The notes beneath the pieces were generated by a model, which was not told where the DNA came from, did no database searches, and saw nothing but the letters and a program-made list of their open reading frames with translations. Shown piece by piece: positions 23,334-28,955 of a stretch of 28,955 nucleotides of DNA. This stretch comes from Myxococcales bacterium. Its GTDB lineage: Bacteria; Myxococcota; UBA796; SXON01. How positions within the stretch are numbered: position 1 is the first letter of the stretch; each line of letters starts with the position of its first letter. The position numbers and the translations under genes are program-made. Location: NCBI GenBank assembly GCA_009692585.1, contig SHYX01000052.1:1-28955 (forward strand). Direction: 5' to 3'.

Positions 23334-24095
23334 TCATCCGAAACGACCCTCGATGTAGCGGGCAGTCCGCTCGTCCTTGGGGTGGGTGAAGAGCTGGGCG
23401 GTCTCGTCCAACTCGATCAGCTCGCCCAGGAGCATGAACGCGCAGCGGTCGGAGATGCGTCGGGCCTGCTGCATGTTGTGGGTGACGACGACCTGGGTGT
23501 AGGTGCCCTTCAGGGTGCGCATGAGCTCCTCCACGGCGGCCGTGCCGGCAGGATCGAGCGCCGAGCAGGGCTCGTCGAACAACAGGACGGAGGGCTTCAG
23601 CGGCAGCAGCCGGGCGATGCACAACTTCTGGCGGGCTTCCAGGGACAGCGATTCGCCGTCGTCGCGGAGCCGGTCCTTCAGGTCGTCCCAGAGCATCACC
23701 TCGCGGAGCGCCCCTTCCATGCGGATTTCCTGCTCGGCCTTGGATGTTTTGGGTGCGTGCAGCCGCAGCCCGAAGAGAACGTTGTCGCGGATGGAGATGG
23801 GGAGGGGATTCGGCCGCTGGAAGACCATGCCGACGTCGCGACGCAGGGCGAGGGTGTCGGTCTTGGGTGACATCACGTCGTACCCCGCGACCGTCAGGTC
23901 TCCTTCGGTGCGGACGTAGCTCTGGTCGTTGAGGCGGTTGAGGCAGCGCAAGAGCGTGCTCTTCCCGCAGCCGGAGGGTCCGATGAGGCCCATGATCTCG
24001 CCCTGGTGGACGTCCATGGTCACCTGCTCCAGGGCGCGGAAGGCGCCGTACCAGAGCGAGAGGCCGCGGATGCGGACGGCGGGGGCCGCGCTCAT
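23334..24095 (-). CDS. pstB1: PstB-type phosphate ABC ATPase 1 with degenerate signature motif
   Basis: The 253-residue ATPase has a PstB-like sequence throughout. Intact motifs are Walker A GPSGCGKST (K45), Q-loop MVFQRPNP (Q93), Walker B LLFDEPCSALDP (D174, E175) and the His switch VTHNMQQ (H206). The ABC signature is lost: where PstB has LSGGQQQRL, this protein has LSLEARQKL (S151 followed by Leu-Glu-Ala). It can bind ATP at its own Walker site but cannot supply a signature to a partner site. The ATG at 24095 overlaps the pstB2 stop (ATGA). The matching losses in PstB2 suggest an obligate heterodimer. Confidence 0.93.
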   Translation of the reverse strand: MSAAPAVRIRGLSLWYGAFRALEQVTMDVHQGEIMGLIGPSGCGKSTLLRCLNRLNDQSYVRTEGDLTVAGYDVMSPKTDTLALRRDVGMVFQRPNPLPISIRDNVLFGLRLHAPKTSKAEQEIRMEGALREVMLWDDLKDRLRDDGESLSLEARQKLCIARLLPLKPSVLLFDEPCSALDPAGTAAVEELMRTLKGTYTQVVVTHNMQQARRISDRCAFMLLGELIELDETAQLFTHPKDERTARYIEGRFG

Positions 24096-24844
24096 CCGAA
24101 CCGTCCGGCCAGGTACTCGTTGGTGCGGCGGTCCTTGGCGAACACGAACAGGTCGGTGGTACGGGCACACTCCACCAGCTCGCCATCGAGCAGAAAGGCG
24201 GTGACATCGGCGATGCGACGCGCCTGTTGGAGCAGGTTGGTCACCATCACGATGGTCATCTGCGCTTTGAGCTCGGTGAGCACGGCCTCGATGCGCATGG
24301 TGGTGACCGGGTCGATGGCGATGCTGAACTCATCGAGGCACAGCACCTCGGGATCCGTGGAGAGAGCGCGCGCCAACGCCAGCCGCTGCTGTTGGCCGCC
24401 GGAGAGGCGGGTGCCGAGCATGTCCAGTCGATCCTTGACCTCGTCCCACACCGCCGACTGGGTCAGGCATCGCTCCACGATCATGTCCAGGTCGGCCTTC
24501 CGGCGGATGCCAACGCGGCGGGGTGCGAACGCGACGTTCTCGTAGACCGACATCGGCAGCCCCACCGGCAACGGCAGCACCATCGCCACGCGACGGCGCA
24601 GCTCGCTCACGTCGAGCTCGTTGACGTCCTGCCCATCGAGGGTCACCCGTCCGGTCCGCGTCGCCTCCCCCGTAAACTCGATGGTCCGGTTGATGCACGT
24701 CAGCAGGGAGGTCTTGGCCGAGCCGGCCGGCCCGACGATGCCGAAGATGCTGTGGCGCGGCACGGCGAGCGAGACCTTGTGCAGGACCTCCCTCGGTCCG
24801 TAGGCGATCGACAGGTTCTCGATGGCGATGTGGGGGGCGTTCAT
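24092..24844 (-). CDS. pstB2: PstB-type phosphate ABC ATPase 2 with degenerate nucleotide site
   Basis: This 250-residue ATPase also belongs to the PstB family but has the opposite pattern of motif loss. The signature LSGGQQQRL is intact (S148). Walker A reads GPAGSAKTS, with Ala43 replacing the last Gly before K44. The Q-loop Gln is Pro91 (MVLPLPVGLP). The D-loop stretch is DEFSIAIDP (E172 kept). The His switch is VTNLLQQ, with N203 in place of His. Its own ATP site should bind but hydrolyse poorly. It overlaps the pstA stop by one base (TGATG) and pstB1 by four bases, so the three are co-translated. Confidence 0.93.
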   Translation of the reverse strand: MNAPHIAIENLSIAYGPREVLHKVSLAVPRHSIFGIVGPAGSAKTSLLTCINRTIEFTGEATRTGRVTLDGQDVNELDVSELRRRVAMVLPLPVGLPMSVYENVAFAPRRVGIRRKADLDMIVERCLTQSAVWDEVKDRLDMLGTRLSGGQQQRLALARALSTDPEVLCLDEFSIAIDPVTTMRIEAVLTELKAQMTIVMVTNLLQQARRIADVTAFLLDGELVECARTTDLFVFAKDRRTNEYLAGRFG

Positions 24845-25728
24845 CACCACCGCCGATTGCGGCGCAGGTAGGTGCGCAGCACGATGGCAAAGCTGTTGAA
24901 GCAGAGCACCACGCCGAGCAGCACCAGCGCGGTTGCGTACTTCGTCGCTTCGGGGACCTTGGGCACCTGGGTGACCAGCGCGTACACGTGCATCGACAAC
25001 GCCATCGTCTGGTTCCAGACGCTCGTCGGCAGGATCGGTAGGTAGAAGGCGGCCCCGGTGAAGAGTACGGGCGCGGTCTCGCCGGCGCTGCGGCTGACCT
25101 GCAGGATCACGCCGGTGAGGATGCCGGGTAGGGCATTGGGCAGCACCACATGCCAGATCGTCTGCCAGCGGGTGGCGCCCAGGTTCCAGCACGCCACGCG
25201 GAAGTTGTGCGGCACCGACTGCATCGCCGCCTTGGTCGAGGTGATGATCACCGGCAACGTCATCACGCCCAGGGTCAAGCCGCCGCTGAGGATGCTGGTG
25301 CCGAAGTCGAGGAACAACACAAAGGCGCCGAGCCCGAACAGGGCATGGACGATCGAGGGCACGCCGGCCAGGTTCACAATCGCCATGTCCACGCCGCGCG
25401 CCAGGAGGCTCCGCCCCGCGTACTCGGAGAGGTACACCCCCGCCAGGATGCCGATGGGAACGGAGAAGAGGAGGGAGACCCCGACCAGCCACAGCGTGCC
25501 GACGATGGCCGGGAGGATGCCGCCCTGGGTCATCCCCGCCGTCGGCATCTCGGTGAAGAAGGTGAGACTGATGGCCGGCGCGCCCTTGTAGGCGATGAAC
25601 AACACGATCGCGAGCGCCGGGACCGCGGCCAACGCGATGGCGGCCGTCAGCGCCAGGTGTACGAGCCCCTCACGCCGGTGGCGCACCTCCAGCGGTTCGA
25701 TCGGCAGCCGGGGATCGCCGTCGCTCAT
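24844..25728 (-). CDS. pstA: Phosphate ABC transporter permease PstA
   Basis: This 294-residue permease with six helices starts at ATG 25728 (AGGGG six bases upstream); a GTG 21 bases earlier is less likely. PstA features are FFTEMPTAGMTQGGILPAIVGTLWLVGVSLLFSVPIGILAGVYLSEYAG, the EAA-type loop CWNLGATRWQTIWHVVLPNALPG, and SRSAGETAPVLFTGAAFYLP. It pairs with PstC as the phosphate channel. It is the first gene of the operon, directly behind the Pho-box-like repeat. No phoU is found anywhere in the window. Confidence 0.95.
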   Translation of the reverse strand: MSDGDPRLPIEPLEVRHRREGLVHLALTAAIALAAVPALAIVLFIAYKGAPAISLTFFTEMPTAGMTQGGILPAIVGTLWLVGVSLLFSVPIGILAGVYLSEYAGRSLLARGVDMAIVNLAGVPSIVHALFGLGAFVLFLDFGTSILSGGLTLGVMTLPVIITSTKAAMQSVPHNFRVACWNLGATRWQTIWHVVLPNALPGILTGVILQVSRSAGETAPVLFTGAAFYLPILPTSVWNQTMALSMHVYALVTQVPKVPEATKYATALVLLGVVLCFNSFAIVLRTYLRRNRRW

Positions 25729-25735
25729 GCCCGCC

Positions 25736-25770
25736 CCTGTACCCGCCACCGTGTGACGGTTGAGTGACGG
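25736..25770 (-). promoter_or_regulatory. Pho-box-like PhoB-dependent promoter for the pst operon
   Basis: On the minus strand two identical 7-mers CCGTCAC are separated by four bases (TCAA): positions 25770-25764 and 25759-25753. This is the 7+4+7 pattern of PhoB binding sites, which replace the -35 element. A TACAGG (25741-25736) lies 11 bases further on, where the -10 is expected. The predicted transcript would start only a few bases from the pstA ATG, so the message may be nearly leaderless or the -10 may be misplaced. The rest of 25771-26003 holds no recognised gene. Confidence 0.65.
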
Positions 25771-26003
25771 AACGGACAGGGTTTGGTGACCGCGGGTGGC
25801 GGCGAGGCCGAAGCACCGGTCCCGGCCCCGCGGGCGGCTACCCGCTACGCCCTCCGGTCCGCGGCCGCCCCCCCTCCGATGGCGCCCGAGCCCGCAGCAA
25901 CCCGCTCACGATGCCGGGCGAGGCCGGCTTTCCCGGCACGATGCACGACCTGCGGATGTTCGCCAACGACGAGGAGTGAGGCGCGCTCCAACAGGAGGCG
26001 CGT

Positions 26004-26885
26004 CTACTCGTCGAAGAAGTCCTCATCGATCCGTTTGACGTCGATCCGCTGTCCGATTTGAACCCCGACTCCGTGCTCCACCATGAGCCGCGTCAACTCG
26101 TCTCCATCGACACGATGAATGATCTTGCTTGCACCCGGCACGTACTTCTTCGCACTATCGGCAAAGCGGCTGGTGGTCACGATGACACCCTTGGTGGCGT
26201 GGTGCTCGTCCATCGCTCCAGAGAAGGCTTGAAGCCGATCTCGGGGCACATCGGCCTCCCACCGCTTCGCCTGAACATAGACCCGCTCGAGGCCGAAGTG
26301 GTCGAGGAACAACACCCCGTCGATGCCGTGGTCATTCGACTTGCCTGTCTGCTCGAATCGCCCGTAGCCCATGGCGGAGAGCAGTCGCAGGACGGCGCGC
26401 TCGAAGAACGCTGGCGAATTGGCCTTTAGCCGCGCGAGAAGCTGAGCACGCAGCGCCACGTGCACCTCGGTGACCGCGGCGCTGATCCGTTCGTCAGGCG
26501 TGGCTTCCTCGATCGGAATCGTAAGGGGTAGCTGCCCCTGTGCGCCGGTGCCGACGACGCCCCCCTTGCCCGGCGGACGCAGCTCTGCGTGGGTGAACGG
26601 CTTGTCCACGAGCTTGGACCGCTCCAAACCGGTCGGCGTGACCGCCCATATGCCGCGACCGGGATTGCTCACGAGACCGGCAATTCGGAGCCACGTGCAC
26701 GCCCAGCCCACCCGATTCTTATAGGTTTCCTGGCCCGAACTGATGACCTCAGCCTTGTCTGCTTCGGTGAGCTTCGCCCAGGCAGCCATTCGGTCGTAGA
26801 GAACGGCGCGGCTCAGAACCTGTGGCGTGGCGGCAAGCGCCTGAAGAACTGGCAGGCTGAACTCGATGTGTGTAGGAATCGGCAT
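26004..26885 (-). CDS. Mrr-type restriction endonuclease (type IV, modification-dependent)
   Basis: The 293-residue protein starts at ATG 26885 (MPIPTHIEFSLPVLQALA). The N-terminal ~110 residues are the Mrr winged-helix domain that reads DNA (VLSRAVLYDRMAAWAKLTEADKAE, NRVGWACTWLRIAGLV). The catalytic Mrr domain, a PD-(D/E)XK-like fold, occupies ~165-275. D189 is in NDHGIDGVLFLD, and Q205-A-K207 is in VYVQAKRWE. Length matches E. coli Mrr (~304). Mrr cuts methylated or otherwise modified DNA. No modification or partner gene is adjacent, as expected for a solitary type IV nuclease. The rest of the gap at 26886-27125 shows nothing. Confidence 0.93.
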   Translation of the reverse strand: MPIPTHIEFSLPVLQALAATPQVLSRAVLYDRMAAWAKLTEADKAEVISSGQETYKNRVGWACTWLRIAGLVSNPGRGIWAVTPTGLERSKLVDKPFTHAELRPPGKGGVVGTGAQGQLPLTIPIEEATPDERISAAVTEVHVALRAQLLARLKANSPAFFERAVLRLLSAMGYGRFEQTGKSNDHGIDGVLFLDHFGLERVYVQAKRWEADVPRDRLQAFSGAMDEHHATKGVIVTTSRFADSAKKYVPGASKIIHRVDGDELTRLMVEHGVGVQIGQRIDVKRIDEDFFDE

Positions 26886-27125
26886 TGCCCCAAGCCCTAA
26901 CCCAAGAATCCAGACGCCGTTTTCGCAGCGGCGGGAGGGGATAGGAAACCTGAGCGGCATGGTGGCAGGCACCCGCTGCCACCGTACCCCCGCTGCGGGC
27001 GCCGCGTGAACGGCCGGGGTCGTGGAGCGGATCAGCAGCAGGAGCGCGACCCGCACAAGCGATCCGTAGCCGCTCCGCGTGGCCGCTCACGCGGGCCTTG
27101 CGGTCTGCTGGCGATGCCGGACGCG

Positions 27126-28940
27126 CTACCCCACCGACGCCTGCAGGCGCTCCATCCAGGCGGGCACCTCCAGCGGCCTCGAAAACAGGTAGCCCTGTGC
27201 CAGGCCGCAGCCGAGCGCGCGCAGCGCCGCGTGCTGCTCCGGGGACTCCACGCCCTCGGCGACCACCCTCAGCCTGAGCGCGCTTCCCAGGGCGAGGACG
27301 CTCGCCATGATCGCCGATGCCCGCGGATCCGGGAGCGCGCTCACAATGCTGCGGTCCACCTTGATCGCGTCGATCTCGAAGCGCTGGAGATAGGACAACG
27401 AGGAGTAGCCGGTGCCGAAGTCGTCTACCGACACGCTGACGCCCGCGGCCCGCACGCGGCGCAACTGGTCTGCGACGTCGGACTGCCCGGCGAACACGGA
27501 CTCGGTCAGCTCGAGGGTCAGCAGCGACGGCGCGACGTCGTGTGCGGCGAGCTCGGCCAGCACGTCGTCGTCGACACGGGTCAGCGCCGCGTCGAGGGCG
27601 GACAGGTTCACGGCGAGCGGCACGTGCGGCGCCGTGCCGCGGGAGGAGAGGATGCGCAGCGCCGATCGGAGCACATAGCGGTCGAGCAGCACGATATCCC
27701 CGGACTGCTCGGCGATGGGGACGAACTCGTCGGGACGAACGACGCCGAGCTCCGGCGATGTCCACCGCGCGAGGCACTCGCCCGCCATGAGGCGCCCGTC
27801 GTCCACAGACACGATCGGTTGGATGGCGATGCGCAGCTCGCCGCGCGCGAGCGCCTCCGGCAGCAGGCGCGCGATCTGTGCAGCGCGCTGCCGTCGTGCG
27901 TCCGTGTCCGGCAGGAACGCGGTCACGCGGTTGCGTCCGGCGCGTTTGGAAGCGAGCATCGCCAGGTCCGCGCGGCGCGCGAGCTCCTCCGCCCGCTCCG
28001 CGCCCTCGGCCGTCCCGAGGCTGGCCGTCACGAGCAGGCGAAGGCCATCGACCTCGTAGGGCTCGGCCAGCATGGCCCGGATCACCTCCGCCAGAGCGTC
28101 GTGGCCGGTGTCGGTGACGATCAGGAACTCGTCGCCCTCTGTCCTTCCGGCGACGGCGTCTGCGGGTAGCACGGCGACGATGCGGGTCGCTGCCCCGTGG
28201 ATCACGGCATCTCCGTATCGGTGGCCGAGACGGTTGTTGATGCCCTTGAGACCGTCGAGGTCGATGGCGATGGCCAACGCGGGGCGCCCCCCACCAAAGC
28301 GGTTGTCCGCCTCGAGAAGCGTGCCGTGCCGGTTCAGCATGCCGGTGAGGCGGTCGGTCTGTGCGCGCAGGAGCAGGTCGAGCCGCTCGCGGGTCGTCAG
28401 ACGGTGTGCTTCGAACACCTCGATCAGCAGGGCGAGGGTGGGCAGAAGGTCGTCGAGGGCCGAGAGTTCGGCGTCGTCCCAGCCGTCCGGACTGTCGGTC
28501 ATCATGGTGAAGACATGGACGTCCTGCCGTGGCGAGAGCAGCGGAAGGGCGACGTAGTCCGTGCCGCCGGACGCCGCGAAGTCGCGAGCGACAGGGAAGG
28601 TGTCGAAGCCCTCTCCACGATGCAGGCGAAGTCGAAGCGCCGAGCGGCTCGTCATTACCGCATGCAGCGGGCTCGCCCTATGCTCCGGGTCGGAGAGGAA
28701 GCCATACGGTCGGTCGAGGCGCTCCACGGCGCCAGTCGTGCGGCGCCAGGTGAAGCCGACGCCCGCAAGCGAGGGGTGCAGCGACAACACCGCGAGACTC
28801 ACCCGCGTCGGCTGCAGGCCGCACCGCTCGAACGCCTCCGCGATCTCGCGCACGACCTCCGCGACGTCGAAGCGGTGCATGGCGGCTTCCGTCAGGCGGT
28901 CACGCAGCGCGGTGACGGCGGCGGTGACGCTGGTGCTCAT
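27126..28940 (-). CDS. Cyclic-di-GMP protein with GAF-like N-domain, GGDEF and EAL
   Basis: This is a 604-residue cytoplasmic signalling protein. Residues ~20-190 are a GAF-like sensor resembling the N-domains of some class III nucleotide cyclases (LAVLSLHPSLAGVGFTWRR, then TDYVALPLLSPRQDVHVFTMMTDSPDGWDD). The GGDEF domain (~200-360) has the substrate site E268-GDEF, one residue off the GGDEF consensus, with DLDGLKGINNRLGHRYGD. The EAL domain (~375-600) starts with E388-C-L in place of EAL. It keeps the other phosphodiesterase residues (VNLSALD, TLELTES, SVDDFGTGYSSL, IDAIKVDRS, VVAEGVES, GLAQGYLFSRP). It probably degrades c-di-GMP; synthesis is uncertain. It starts at ATG 28940 near the window edge. 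Confidence 0.93.
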   Translation of the reverse strand: MSTSVTAAVTALRDRLTEAAMHRFDVAEVVREIAEAFERCGLQPTRVSLAVLSLHPSLAGVGFTWRRTTGAVERLDRPYGFLSDPEHRASPLHAVMTSRSALRLRLHRGEGFDTFPVARDFAASGGTDYVALPLLSPRQDVHVFTMMTDSPDGWDDAELSALDDLLPTLALLIEVFEAHRLTTRERLDLLLRAQTDRLTGMLNRHGTLLEADNRFGGGRPALAIAIDLDGLKGINNRLGHRYGDAVIHGAATRIVAVLPADAVAGRTEGDEFLIVTDTGHDALAEVIRAMLAEPYEVDGLRLLVTASLGTAEGAERAEELARRADLAMLASKRAGRNRVTAFLPDTDARRQRAAQIARLLPEALARGELRIAIQPIVSVDDGRLMAGECLARWTSPELGVVRPDEFVPIAEQSGDIVLLDRYVLRSALRILSSRGTAPHVPLAVNLSALDAALTRVDDDVLAELAAHDVAPSLLTLELTESVFAGQSDVADQLRRVRAAGVSVSVDDFGTGYSSLSYLQRFEIDAIKVDRSIVSALPDPRASAIMASVLALGSALRLRVVAEGVESPEQHAALRALGCGLAQGYLFSRPLEVPAWMERLQASVG

Positions 28941-28955
28941 GCGTCTTCGCCGCGG

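Noticed and set aside
25764..25979. Plus-strand 71-residue frame upstream of pstA
   Set aside because: It is low-complexity Gly/Arg/Pro sequence with no ribosome site and overlaps the Pho-box region. The last 20 residues look slightly better but are not enough to support a gene.

Overview
The window is a high-GC stretch with dense, mostly operonic coding and short or overlapping gene junctions. The cell is clearly diderm: there are lipoprotein signal peptides, an Omp85-type barrel, a TonB-dependent receptor and Pst phosphate uptake. Several exported proteins have very short signal peptides, a CGDG motif just after the lipid cysteine, or Asp-rich linkers. That style, the GTG starts and the gene mix suggest a Myxococcota (former Deltaproteobacteria) genome. 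This is an inference; no rRNA, tRNA, phage or insertion sequence was recognised.

Layout. (1) 164-4473, minus strand: a tightly packed four-gene operon coding for a small basic protein, an unknown protein, a B12-type radical SAM enzyme and an outer-membrane barrel. (2) 4622-5106, minus: a probably frameshifted small gene. (3) 5130-8258: an amidase lipoprotein (plus), an Hsp15-like S4 protein (minus) and an SGNH hydrolase (plus). (4) 8266-13135, minus: a likely operon of MATE exporter, two-helix membrane protein, glutamine-dependent NAD synthetase, a polyprenyl-synthase-like protein without its catalytic aspartates, and an Nfu N-domain protein with a His-rich linker. (5) 13259-15232: two exported proteins of unknown function facing opposite ways, a dispersed 32-bp direct repeat, and an array of three 51-bp palindromic units. 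(6) 15321-20996: a SASA-type esterase lipoprotein (minus), then on plus a small gene fragment, a spermidine-synthase-like protein, and a coupled IPT/TIG lipoprotein plus TonB receptor. (7) 21028-21318: a remnant of a Uma2-type nuclease. (8) 21379-25728, minus: pstA-pstB2-pstB1-pstS-pstC behind a Pho-box-like repeat. (9) 26004-28940, minus: an Mrr-type restriction protein and a GGDEF/EAL protein.

The most striking observation is in the phosphate operon. It encodes two PstB-type ATPases whose lost motifs complement each other. PstB1 keeps Walker A, Q-loop, Walker B and His switch but has lost the LSGGQ signature. PstB2 keeps LSGGQ but has lost the Walker A glycine, the Q-loop glutamine and the His-switch histidine. 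A heterodimer would have exactly one canonical ATP site, as in asymmetric ABC exporters; PstB is normally a homodimer. The second candidate for something undescribed is the 51-bp palindrome array at 15087-15232, which reads as nearly the same 17-residue peptide repeat on both strands. The remaining genes are mostly housekeeping or envelope functions.
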